From NCBI GenBank assembly GCA_030549335.1, contig CM060194.1:17672171-17736170 (forward strand): a DNA stretch of 64,000 nt, in the 5' to 3' direction. The notes beneath the pieces are model-generated. The model worked only from the letters and a program-made list of their open reading frames with translations. It searched no databases and had not been told where the DNA came from. Position 1 is the stretch's first letter; each line of letters begins with the position of its first letter. This DNA is from Pontederia crassipes (taxonomy: Eukaryota > Streptophyta > Magnoliopsida > Commelinales > Pontederiaceae). Shown piece after piece: positions 1-11,100 of this stretch. The position numbers and the translations under genes were made by a program.

Positions 1-2289
1 TTCTATGCGCTCCCTATTGCCGATTAATGTTATTCATCTTCACCCATTTTACGTTTAAATAGATTTTATTATATTATAAAAGGAGATATTACATAGATAT
101 GATATGAATCATACGGTAATAACTCCCTCTTCTACCTTGTGGCACTTTGGCCTTTTTGTTCTTGGCTAGTTTTCTGTTATTTTCTTTATCTAATGCCGCA
201 GGAACAATGGGATACCAAAATCTTGATATCACCACAGAAAGTCAAAAAAAAAAAAAAAGATACCAACAATGATTGGGTTATCCTATTATGTTGTCTGCAT
301 TGATCAAGCATGGCAGAATGATCCAAGAATAAGAGAAAAGGCACTAATAAAATTGAGTTATAATTCTTATTGCATAATGTCTGGAGAACCACTTGTACGA
401 TGAAATTTGAAAGACGAACAGAGCTAACAATGAGCCTAACTAGAACATTCCAAACAGTTGTCTACGTCTAGGCAGCTAAGGCATGGCATTTTACGGTTGG
501 TGCCTAAGAGGAGATCAATGTCCACATCAAAGTAATAAAGGAAATATATATAAAAAGATGTGAAGTTTGAGAAGAGATGGAAGAAGATAAAATGTTTCAT
601 ATTCTCTTATTATCTTGATTGTCATTTTATTAGTTGGCAACTTTTATCGTACATATAAAACATACAAGAATAAGATAAATAAAAGAGAATAACACTAAAA
701 TTTTGGGAGCGACAACAAAAGACACTGAAACTACGGTATTTTCTGATGCATTGATATTTTTTGTTCAACGTAAGGATGATGGATGAAATATTTAATTTTG
801 GCCATTGAAATATGCTAATATAGTCTAAAAACCGCAAGTTCTGTTTGTACTTTATTTTTCTACGAGACTATTTAAGCGGCTTGAACCCGAAGACTTGTTT
901 TTTCCATGCATTACTTTTCGCACTGACCTTTCAATTGGAAACTTGCATTTGCGCAATTCTTATCAGTTTGGTATGGTGCACCATTCTTTGGACCTGTGGG
1001 TTCTGTCACGTATATCGCACTCGCAATGTCTTTTAGTTGCTATTACTTAATAGGAACTTGCTACAACTTGCCAAATCTCGTTTGTTGTATCGTGGGAAAA
1101 GAATTTGATTGAAGTTGAAAAAAATGGTTGTTATGCACCAAGTATCTTTTATGCGGGTACTGGCGTGACCGTTGAACAGTGAGGAAGTGTGCTGGAACTA
1201 GGGCTTAGCTCGTCTCCTATCATTGTACCCCAATTATAAGAATTGAAATGTGTGATATAGCATACTCATTTGATGGTAATTCGTAAAATTGATAAATTTT
1301 TTTTCGGTAGTTGTAAAATTGATATTTTTTATTTAAACATTATTTCACCCTCCTGTCATCCAATTCTTGGTGCTAAGTGATCACGTTACAAATTATTCAT
1401 GCACGTGTAATCAAACTTGAAAGGTTACCTTCACCACAAAAATCGAAAAAAAATGCAGGGTTATGATAGAAAGGGTTTAGATCTTTTAAACACCTAGATC
1501 GTCGCTGTTTATGAGTTTTGTTTATTATTACTTGAGTCATTCAAACTGTCTACAATCAGTGTTTAGCTTCAATCATAATGGGCAAATGATGGTAACGAAA
1601 TATAATTTGAGTCATTTTTTTAAAAAATAAAATTTAGTAAAGGTAAAGTATAAGAGATACGAGAATTGTTGTGTATGCTCTCAACTTTTGGTTATTGATG
1701 CTTACAATCAAATTATTTTTTACTTTTCGACTGCTTAAAACCATTTTTGCTCTGCAATTTCGCTATCTTATTAGGCGTACTTTGGTATCTTTTGGGGCTG
1801 ATTTGTGTGGACTTCCATTTCTTCTATTTTTTTTATAGATCGTTATTTATTTATCCTTTCTTCATGAGCCTCTTCTTTTTTTTTATATATGTTTGTGATC
1901 TGTGACCCTGTTACTATCACGGGCGTGTTGTTTGAGGATGTCATTATTGTTTGTAATGTTTCATCACGGACGTGTCATTTCTATATTTGTCCACCTCATC
2001 GAATGTGTTTGAAGTATTGCGAGACCCTAAATTAAAAGTTGATCACTAGTTTTTAAGTTTTCTTCTCTATCAACTGAACAAATTAAGTTAGAAGCCATGA
2101 TTTAACTTTCTTGTCCTTTAATTCAAATCAAAGAATGTTAATCACTTGAGTGGCCATGGCCAGTCAAATATATGCTAATAAATGAAAGGTTAAATCACCT
2201 TGATCAATTTTCTAATCCATCTGTACCTTTTGTGGCCTAGAAATAAAACCTTCCAAACATATTTTCCTTGTTTGTGATACTAGTCTAAG
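1..2289. other. AT-rich intergenic DNA, no gene recognised
   Basis: I see no coding region with recognisable homology and no clear transposon ends here. Short open frames exist on both strands but have low-complexity composition and no domain. A gypsy-type solo LTR begins at 2290. Confidence 0.6.
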
Positions 2290-2849
2290 TGTAACGTCTC
2301 AAGATTTTTTTTTCATCTGTCCAGAAGGTTATTTCAGTGGAATTACTTAATTCTATGACTTGACTTTGACTAGTCAACATACTGATTTATATTAGTGAAA
2401 AATTCATTTACATTGGAAGCTTTCTATACAATATATATGAATTTGTGAGTTACGAGTCTACAACTATACAATAGGAGATCCTATCGTTGTCCATCTTCAA
2501 CGTGCATATCAACCGTCAGAGAAGCCATCAACCGTCTCACCATCGTCATCATTTCATCCTGTACGAATCCAATTATAGAGACAAAGCCCAATGAGAAATC
2601 TCAGTAGGTAAGGTCACCCATAACCATAAAGATTCTAAATAATAGATCAATATCAATACTATAAAAAATGGATTTAATGGATATGTATGGGGGGAGGATG
2701 GTTCTCCCCCCATCCGCAGTCATCGGATCCACAACCGATGATCGTGGATGATGCGTGCGGTTCATGCGTAAGGAGCACGGTTCGAGGCAAATGAGGGCAT
2801 GATTCATAGTAAAAAAATTAGAGAGAAGATGTGGCACAGACAATGATAA

Positions 2850-3480
2850 AGAGGTCGCCGTCATCGTTGGATGGGGCGAAGAAGGTCGGATCGGAGGCAT
2901 AGAGGTCGTCGTCGCCACACAATCTTCGTCGCTGCCATGAGATCGCTGCCGCTCGCGAGGGTCACCGCTCGCAAGATCGCCGCGATCTCACCACGAGGTC
3001 ACTGTCGCCTTGATGTGCTCCTTCATCGTTGCGAGGTCACCGTCGCTCGAGGAATCGTGATGGCAGTGAAGTCACATGGCGATAGCATCAAGTCCCATAC
3101 CACCGTTCTTGTCCGATAGGTTCTCCCAGTCGGACTTCACAACCACATTGAGGATCCTCGACTTCGAAGCGTCCAACTTGGTGAGGACGATGTATGCAGC
3201 AGAGTCAAAGTCGCCTGTGGCATTGGATGGGGCGAAGACGGCCGGATTGAAGGCAAAGAGGACGTGGCGGGACTTCGCGGAACGAACAATAGCGAAGAGG
3301 TTGCCGTCGTCGTCGGATGGGGCGAAGAAGAACGGATTGGAGGCAAAGAGGTCATCATCGCCGCGAGATCGCCGTTGCTCACGAGGTCGCCGCCCGCACG
3401 ATCGCGATCACCACGAGATCGCCGCGAGGTGCCTCTTCGTTGCCACCTGCATGATCGCGATCGCCATCTCCCCCTCTCTC
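2850..3480. repeat. GC-richer MULE interior with duplicated segment
   Basis: A segment reading GAGGTCGCCGTCATCGTTGG then ATGGGGCGAAGAAGG recurs about 440 bp later (near 3297-3360) in diverged form. Several overlapping open frames exist on both strands, rich in Arg, Ser and Pro, but none has a recognisable domain. It could be a captured gene fragment (as in Pack-MULEs) or simple repeat expansion; I cannot tell which from sequence alone. Confidence 0.45.
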
Positions 3481-3635
3481 TTCGATTTTTTCGCCGCTAA
3501 ACCCCACGCCCGACTTGCAATGCTTGAATCACACACTCCTTTAGATTGAACCGCGCGCATCATCCGCGATCATCGGTTGCAGATCCAACGACTACAGATG
3601 GGGTAGAACCATCCACTACAAGAAAATCACGATTT

Positions 3636-4142
3636 TTCGACGGGCAATTTCTGACGGTTCGGAATCCGTCGCAATTTGCGACAGATTTTTCGACGGATTT
3701 TTCGACGGTTATGATCGTCGAAAATGATTTATATTATTATTTAATTTTTCAACGATTAGGAACGTTGATATTTTCGACGGATATCCATCCGTCGCAATTT
3801 TCGACGGATTTTCCGACGGTCACGACCGTCGGAAATGAAAAAATAAATTATGTAATTTGTTATATCATTATTTAATTTTTCCGATGGATTTTCCGAGAAA
3901 TGAAAAAATTAAATTATGTATTTTTTATATTATTATTTATTTTTTTGACGACTAGGAACGTCGATATTTTCGATGGATATCCATCTGTCGCAAAATTCGT
4001 CTCAATTACCGACGGTTTTGACCGTTGGTAAAAAATAAATAAACATTATATATAACTAAATATATTTTTGACGGTCATAACCGTCGATAATTTTAAAAAT
4101 AGTTAATATTTATGTTTTCGACGGCCATAGCCGTCGGTAATT
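3636..4142. repeat. Left subterminal repeats of the CACTA element
   Basis: About ten copies of a short inverted unit of the form TTCGACGG-N-CCGTCGAAA, with variants such as GACGGTCATGACCGTC, recur at intervals of roughly 40-70 bp separated by AT-rich spacers. Subterminal repeats are the binding sites of the element-encoded TnpA-type protein in En/Spm transposons; that role is inferred here. Confidence 0.75.
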
Positions 4143-4189
4143 AAAATTTTGTTATCCCACTTTTTTTTTCCTTTTCCCGCTTTCTCTTT

Positions 4190-4700
4190 TCCCCTTATAT
4201 ATTAAAATTTCCTCCTCTCCTCTCTCTCCTTCTCCCTCTCCCGGTCCGCGAGCACCGGTCGTCCCTCTCCCGCACCGGACGCCGGCGACCCTCCGGCGCC
4301 GACGACCCTCACCCGCACCGGACGCCGGCAACCCTCCGGCGCCGGCGACCCTCACCCGCACCGGACGCCGCCGACCCTCCCATGCCGCCGACCCTCTCCA
4401 GCACCGGTGACTCTCTCCCGCACCGACGTCTCTCTCTCTCTCCGACCAGAGGCCGCTGTCGGCCGGATCCGGCCCCCAGCGGCCCGGATCGGGCGCCGAC
4501 GGCCCTGATCGACTGTCTGGCGGCCGGATGCAGCCCCAGCGGCCTAGATCCGGCGCCGGATCTGGCGCCAGGCGACGGATCCGGCCCCCAACGGCCGGAT
4601 CTGGCGCCAGGCGGTGGATCCGGCCCCCAGCGACCGGTTGGCGGCCGGATCGGCCGGATTTGGCCATGGCCGGAGCTGGGCGCGGCTCGATCTGGCCGCT
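4190..4700. other. GC-rich block inside the CACTA element
   Basis: The block starts with a CT-rich tract (4205-4250) and continues with tandem copies of a unit containing CGCACCGGACGCCGGCGACC and CTCCGGCGCC, then a second repeat type with GGATCCGGCCCCCAGCG. It is strongly GC-rich against an AT-rich background. Open frames of 100-230 codons cross it on both strands, but their Pro/Arg/Gly-rich translations follow from the repeats and show no domain. It may be a captured and amplified gene fragment. Confidence 0.55.
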
Positions 4701-4734
4701 AATTTTTTTATATTTAAAAAATTCTTTGCGATGA

Positions 4735-5102
4735 TTGCGACCGTCGAAAGATCGACGGTTGCGACGACCGTCGAAAGTTTCGACAGTTGCGACTGTCAAA
4801 AAGTTGCGACGGTTCGAACCGCCGACCTTTTTCGACGGTTGCAACCGTCAGAAACTTTCGATGGTTCGAACCGTCGGCCATTTTCGATGGTTGCAATCGT
4901 TGAAATTTTTTGACGGTTCGAACCGCCGGGACGTTTCCGATGGTTCTGACCATCGATACTTCCGACGAATTTTTTTCGACCGTCGCAAATCGATTTGCGA
5001 TGAGCATTTTTCCGACGGATCGATTCCGACTGAAAAACCGTCGGTAATTGCGTTACCGATGGTTTTCGGGCTGATTACCGACGGTCCGGACCGTCGGTAA
5101 TA
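4735..5102. repeat. Right subterminal repeats of the CACTA element
   Basis: Dense copies of the same unit as the left side occur here at about 25-35 bp spacing, for example GCGACCGTCGAAA, TTCGACGGTTGCAACCGTC and GGTTCGAACCGTCGG. Each is a near-perfect palindrome centred on a variable 3-6 bp core. Confidence 0.75.
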
Positions 5103-5534
5103 AGCGTTTTTCTAGTAGTGATCCTCCCCCCGGTAAGAGGGGGGGGGGAGATATCCATTAAACCCACAAAAAATCTATCAACAATTAAACAATTACCTAT
5201 AACCAATACATGATTGATCAAGACAATTATCAATGAATAATAGTCAATTGATCAATCAAAATAATTATATATATAATCAATTACTGATGATCAATATCCA
5301 TTCAATTCAATTCAGTTATCTTAAATCAGTTACCAATTGGCCATAAGTCAATGAAGACCACAATTAATAATGAGCAATTGTTAACAATTTATGAATTCCA
5401 TTAACAATTATCAATTTATCAGTCAACCATGAAGGCCGCAATCTATCCATTAGTCATGAGGGCATAATTCGATTATCTATCAACCACTAGAGTGCAATTC
5501 AATAATAATTCAATTCGATTAACAACTCAATTTA

Positions 5535-5835
5535 ATTATTAAAAGATCAATTGATCATAACGGTCTCCATCGACCATAATGATCTCCATCGACCATGAGG
5601 GTCTCCATCGACCACACAAGGGCCTCCATCGATCACAAAGGCCTCTATCGATCATAAGGGTCTCCATTAACTATTATGCATTAATAATCGACTCCATGAG
5701 TCTCCATCGATGACGATGGGTTTCATCAATCATAAGGATATTCATCGACCATGAGGGCCTCTATTGCCTCCATCAACTACACGGGTCTCCATCGACCATA
5801 AATATCTCAATCGGTCATGAAGACCTTAATTATCA
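5535..5835. repeat. Degenerate tandem repeat in LTR-A
   Basis: A unit of about 24-28 bp, GGTCTCCATCGACCATGA with variants (CCTCCATCGATCACAAAGG, ATCTCCATCGACC), is repeated roughly ten times. It belongs to the LTR; LTR-B and LTR-C have different arrays at a comparable place. Confidence 0.75.
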
Positions 5836-6015
5836 AATTAACATTTCAATAGTGGTCCATTTTTCATATCTTCACTTAAAAAATGTGCAATCATTCTCAA
5901 TCATTTCCTTCTCTATATTAATTCCAATTAACAATATTCATTATCAATGATCAATTATAAATAGTCATTAACCAAGTATCAATGTACTATAATCAATTTA
6001 TGGATTAATTAGTAA
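5836..6015. other. Remaining LTR-A sequence up to the copia insertion
   Basis: AT-rich sequence full of CAATTA/ATCAATT words, the same composition as 15719-15800 on the far side of the copia element and as 45360-45540 in LTR-B. No gene. Confidence 0.6.
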
Positions 6016-6599
6016 TGGATAGGATCACAAGGCACCAAGAGGGGTGTGTGTGTGGGGGGGGGGGGAATTGGTGTTTAAATTAAAAATACCGATTTTCTAA
6101 AAATCATCGCGAAAGCTTAAAATTGATTCATTAATATTTAAACCAACACAATAGCAATCAAATCACATCCATAATAGAATAGGAAGGAGAGGGAGAGAGA
6201 AAGATAAACATAAGATGCACGGTGGTTTGTTGACGATGTTCGACCACACCTTGGCCTACGTCCCCGCTCCGACTTTTCAACCTCGAGATGGTCAGAGATT
6301 CATTAGCTTTCTCTTTTCTTGTAGGGAGAGAATAACCATTTCTACACCATAATGCCTTCTTGTTTGCTCAAAAGGTAAGACACACATCTTCTTACAAGGA
6401 GTTCTCAAAACTCTCTAAACAAGAGCACAAGAATTCCCTCAAATTCTCTCTTCTTACAAAGAATGTTCAAATTAAGAAACTAGAAGAGGAAAGAGATGAT
6501 TGACAAGATTAAGCTCAAGAAAAATGCTTTGGACTTGAAGGAAGCTTTAGAGTGATTTGCCTTGCTTAGTTGATCTTCCTTCAGCCTTTTAAATCCATT

Positions 6600-7010
6600 T
6601 GTTAGGGCGGTCGATTGTTTTAGTTTTGGTCATCCATTTTGAATAGTAACTAGCCGTTGTGCCTTTGCCTTATGCTCAGCGGTCGACCGTTACTGTTTCG
6701 GTCATCCATTTTGTGAACAAGTTGTCATTTGTCTTTTATGAGCAGTCGTCCGTTGGTTATAGTTCGTAGTAGGATTAGCCATTGCTGTTGTCTTTGCTCC
6801 CATAACGGTCGATCAAAAGTGATTCGGTCATTCGTTTTAGTCCACACTCTCTATAATCTGCGGTCGTTCATGCAATGACTTTGGTCGTCTGATTTTCACA
6901 TTGTTGTTCATTGTTGTCCAGAATGGTCGACCATTAGAGTTTCAGTCATCCGATTTAGAAATGTCCACTCTCTCTATAATTAGCGGCCATTCCAGCTCTG
7001 TTTCATCATC
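6600..7010. repeat. GGTCGACC palindromic minisatellite in copia LTR
   Basis: Units of about 55-70 bp combine a GCGGTCGACCGTT-like palindrome with a TTTCGGTCATCCGTTTTG-like half. Copies start near 6606, 6680, 6746, 6808, 6863 and 6927 and are diverged. The same array is in the other LTR at 14220-14690. Confidence 0.75.
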
Positions 7011-7084
7011 CATTACCTGTCAAAATGGAATCCTGATAGAGTTTCGGTCATCCATTTTGTCATCGACAGCTTGATAGACCTGAA

Positions 7085-7960
7085 CTCTTGTATACATAAC
7101 TTTTTGCACCATTATCGAAATGAGATGATTCTTAATTCTATGGAAAGATAACAAAATTATCTACCACTTTGATATTCATCATTCATTGAAAATTCAATGA
7201 TATTATAGTCAAATATTCAATCAAAATTCAGTGCATAAAGTTGTCAATTTAAACATTTTAGACCTTACTCTTTTATGCATAACTTTTCATACATGCATCC
7301 AAATGAGATGATTTTTTATTCTATGGAAAGATAACAGAGTTTTCTACAACTTTGATATTCATCATTCAACCAAACTCTAATGAAGTCATAGTCCAATATT
7401 AATTCAATATTAAGTACATAAAAGTTGTCCATTTCAAATGAAACATTTTAGACATTTACTCTTTTATACATAGCTTTTCATACCAGTATCCAAATGAGAT
7501 GATATTTGATCCTATGAAAAGTTAATAACTTTATTTACAACTTTCATGCCTTCTTATCCCAAATCAGTTGATAAAGTAATCAAATATTAAATGAAAGTTC
7601 GGCACATAAAATATGAACTTCAAATAGAATTTGTCGACTTTCACTATATTTGGCATAACATTTTATATGGTTGTCCAAATGAGGTGATTATTAATTCTAT
7701 GAAAAGATAAGAGGATTATATACAACTTTTATATTAATCTCTTTATCCAAATCCATGATAGAATACTCAAATATTAAGTGTATATATAGCACATAAAATG
7801 AACTTGCAAATTGAATGTTTCGAGGTTTACTTAAACATAACTTTTTATGTGTTTGTTCAAATGAAGTGATTCTTGATTCTCTACAAAGATAAGGGAATTA
7901 TATATAACTTTTATCACCCATTAATGTAAATCTCGCGGGAACTTAAATAAAATATTAATC
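7085..7960. repeat. Five ~185-bp diverged tandem repeats in copia LTR
   Basis: A core AAATGAGATGATTCTTAATTC followed by GAAAGATAA, then TACAACTTTGATATTCATC, recurs at about 7118, 7300, 7493, 7677 and 7858, a period of roughly 185 bp. Corresponding copies lie at 14750, 14934, 15117, 15306 and 15487 in the other LTR (positions by eye). Confidence 0.8.
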
Positions 7961-8089
7961 GAAAATTTAATGCATGAAGTAACTCATTTCTATTTAAACT
8001 TCTTTCGGCATTTTAAATATAACTATAATCTTTCGAGATTTATATCATCAAAACATAATTATATAGGGCATAAAAACTTTGCTCTAACA

Positions 8090-8107
8090 ATCTTCCCCTT
8101 TTTGATG
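8090..8107 (-). promoter_or_regulatory. Copia polypurine tract
   Basis: On the minus strand the sequence just upstream of the 3' LTR reads ATCAAAAAGGGGAAGAT. This is the expected plus-strand primer site for reverse transcription of a minus-oriented element. Confidence 0.75.
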
Positions 8108-11100
8108 AATACAAACCGAGAAATATGAAAAGTATATGAGTTGGGAAGTAAAAAATATTAAAGTCACTTTTATTCCCCCTAGAACTAAACTTTTCTTACA
8201 ATTATGAATATGCACATAAGTCTTAATTGTAAGACACTTTTCATATAGAGTTATATTCATGATGTCTATGTAATAAATCAGGGGTTATATATATTTCTCC
8301 TATATAAATTTCTCTTATGTTCTTATCATATTTCTCCTATATTTCTCCCCCTTTTATTTCATAAAAAAGTAGTTTGCTCATGAAGCATATAAGAAACAAT
8401 ATGAGATAAAATATGTAACTCCCCTTAATCATGTCATTTTCGTAAAATTTTTCATTCTTCCCCCTTTTGTCATATAAGATATAATACATAAAATGTCATA
8501 AGGGAGATGAAAATAAATTTTATTTTTTATCACATTTGTAAGAATTATTTCATATATAATATATGCAATAGGGAAAAAAATAACTCCCCCTAAAGTCATG
8601 ATCAATTCATAAGAGTCAAACATGAAATCAAATTGATTTAGGGGTTATGAATAACACAACTCTTAAAAAATTGTATAAGGAATCAAAATATTGCATAAAA
8701 CTTTGAGACAACAATGATATGCCAAATTTAAATTGAATTATGTAAAATAATCAAGAATTTGACAATAAGGATAACAAAGTCATATTCAAAGTGAATGGAT
8801 GAAATGATATTTTAAATTTTTGAACAAGTTCCCCCCATCATTATGATCAATCTTCTTTTTCTTTTCCTTTAGTCCATTATTTGTTTCCCTTTCCTTCCAA
8901 AGAAAATGATAGCATTATGAATGATGGGTCATAGCTTACTTTTTATAACATGAAGATTTGTACTAAGATATGATAATAAAATGATTTTAAATCATGAAAA
9001 TGTAAATCCATGTTCATAGAAGTCATATAATTGATATATTTCATGGTATGACATAAATATCTAAAATGTAAATATATTATTACACAAGTCAAAAGGCATT
9101 GTAATTTGATACCATATCATTTAAACATCATTTCAAATTTGATGGACATGTGTCATATGATATATGGATACTCAAACGATAACAAATCATTATCATACAA
9201 ATTAATGCGCATTAATCTTATAGAACAAGAGTTCATTTACCAAGACAAATACAAGTGAGATACATGATATTTTAAAAGTTTCCCAAATTTTAACTAAAAA
9301 TTCTTTTAATTTCAAATTTACAAAGCATCAAGATCTAGCAGATGATTAAATAAAAATATATACTCACAAATTTTAAGGGATATGCATGATATATATCATA
9401 AGCATTTTCAAAATCGAACATCCACTCAAAAGTTGATTTTTCAATAAGCATAGGTTTGTGCACAAATTATGGTAACTAGTAGATAAATCTAAAGCACAAA
9501 TAATTGTGACACAAAAATATATCCAAGTTTAAAACAATAGTTTTATCATAAAATTTGTGCCCTTGATCATTCAAATTCATTTCCCTTTTTCTTTCTTTGC
9601 TAAAAATAATAACCAAGATTAGTGACGACGAAGGAGCAAAAAAAATTTAAAATTTAGTCTTTTACATGCTCCTTTTTTAAAATGATAGCAGCTATTTCAA
9701 ATTATGAATAAGAGAAGTAACTTTCATGACATGATAATTTGAAATATGAAAAAATAAGATTTATATCAAAATATTTCACAAAGATGGACATATAAATCAA
9801 TTTTGATAGGAGATGTATATAGAAAGTTGAAAATGATCTACTTAGTAATATGCTTTATTTCAAACATGTGCATAAGCATAGATTTTAGTAATTAGATGTC
9901 TTATGCAATAATTTTCAAGTAGCACACCAATATGATCAATCATTTTAATTTAAATCATAATGTGCATGTATAAATGATATAGTGTAACAAGTAAAAATTC
10001 ATAATAAGTTCATGCACATAAGGCTCATAACACGAGAGTCATATAAAAATTATGCCAAATATATTTATTATAAATATGAAGTATTCTTTATAGATAAAAA
10101 ATATTTAAGTTTAGAAGACTTAGCATTCGTACTTTTATGTGTCTTTTTGTTTTGTCAAATTTTAAAAAATAGTCATGATAATAAACATGCAAAGGGTAAA
10201 AATAGACATATAATTATTTTTCCTTTGACATGTGAACAACATAAATTTTACAAGAGTAATATCACAAGTCAAAAGAAGATTTTATGTACTAATTTCAAAA
10301 TTCTTCATAAGTTTTCATTTCTAAATATTCAAAAGATATTCAATTCTTGTGGCTTCTTTTAATTTTAAAACATCAAATTTTATCAATAAAAAATATGTGA
10401 TAATCAAATTTTGATCAAACAAAAACCTTTATTATTTTCAACTCATAAAAATATAATTCTTTTATACTTAAAAATCATAGACAATATATAATTATATTGA
10501 ATAAAAAATATCATGATGTAAAATAGTACACAAGGCCATATTTTGAGTGTGAAAAATTATGTACGCAAACTTTAATATGGATATGAGCGTCCTTGTTTTT
10601 CATAAATATGATTTTTACATTGAATTAGTAAGATAGTTCAAAAATATCAATTTAGCAACCATTATGCATGTGACATATTCTCATCAAACATATTTAAGCA
10701 AAATGAGTAATATAGACACATTCAAAATTAGAGGAGAAACATAATTCTAGTATGCACAAAAATCATAATCTTTTATCAAATATTATCTCTATGCCTATAT
10801 TATGATAATAAATTGACAAATTCAAAATATAAGTACGCATCATATCAAAATAAGTTCAAATTTTTATTTTCATATACCAAATACTTTTGCCGCAAACTTT
10901 ATGTCTCCACCTTATTTCAACTTCATTTTCTTTTTTCTTTTCATATGACATAAACCTACAAGTAAATGTCCATTTGAATTTTGGTACCCAAATTAGCTTG
11001 GGTCTAAGGTTGTTAGTCACATTTCTTTTTGGAACTCAGTTTCATTTCACCATGATTAGTTTCCTCAACTTTGCATAAAAGAAAATAGTGATCACGAAAT

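Larger units (their letters stand above)
3614..5120. mobile_element. Non-autonomous CACTA (En/Spm) element, 1.5 kb
   Basis: The left terminus is CACTACAAGAAAATCACG at 3614 and the right terminus GCGTTTTTCTAGTAGTG ends at 5120, an inverted CACTA end. The 3-bp flanks are atc (3611-3613) and atc (5121-5123), the expected CACTA target duplication. Insertion is inside the right TIR region of the Mutator-like element, so it is younger. No transposase is encoded. Both subterminal regions are filled with repeated palindromic units (see separate entry), and a 500-bp GC-rich block sits in the middle. Confidence 0.9.
2670..5165. mobile_element. Mutator-like element with long terminal inverted repeats, carrying a nested CACTA
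   Basis: The left end starts GGATTTAATGGATAT (2670) and the right end is ATATCCATTAAACCC (to 5165), so the termini are inverted copies. The inverted repeat continues about 90 bp inwards through GGGGGGAGGATGGTTCT and AACCGATGATCG on the left and its complement on the right, on both sides of the inserted CACTA. Flanks ataaaaaat (2661-2669) and acaaaaaat (5166-5174) form a 9-bp duplication with one mismatch. Long TIRs plus a 9-bp duplication is the Mutator (MULE) signature. Without the 1.5-kb CACTA the element is about 1 kb and has no transposase, so it is non-autonomous. Its interior (2850-3480) is GC-richer than the surroundings and contains a partial direct duplication (about 2850-2960 and 3290-3400). 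Confidence 0.82.
6016..8089 (-). repeat. Copia element 3' LTR (minus orientation)
   Basis: It aligns along its whole length with 13560-15718: for example CGCGAAAGCTTAAAATTGATTC against CACGAAAGCTTAAAATCGATTC near the left end and GGGCATAAAAACTTTGCTCTAA at the right end (both given in part). The right end is ...GCTCTAACA; on the minus strand it starts TGTTAGAGC, next to the polypurine tract. The left terminus is degraded (TGGATAGGATC against TGTAGAATCG). It includes a CT/G-rich slip (6044-6065) absent from the other copy. Confidence 0.85.

Noticed and set aside
4152-4844. 230-residue frame on the minus strand (Arg/Gly/Pro-rich)
   Set aside because: It spans GC-rich tandem repeats and CACTA subterminal repeats inside a transposon; no domain, and equally long frames lie opposite.
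6044-6065. GTGTG and G-run as a functional G-quadruplex
   Set aside because: One mononucleotide slip absent from the sister LTR; probably simple expansion or assembly noise.
10012-10362. 116-residue plus-strand frame in the copia interior
   Set aside because: AT-driven composition, no domain, and on the strand opposite to the element's gag.
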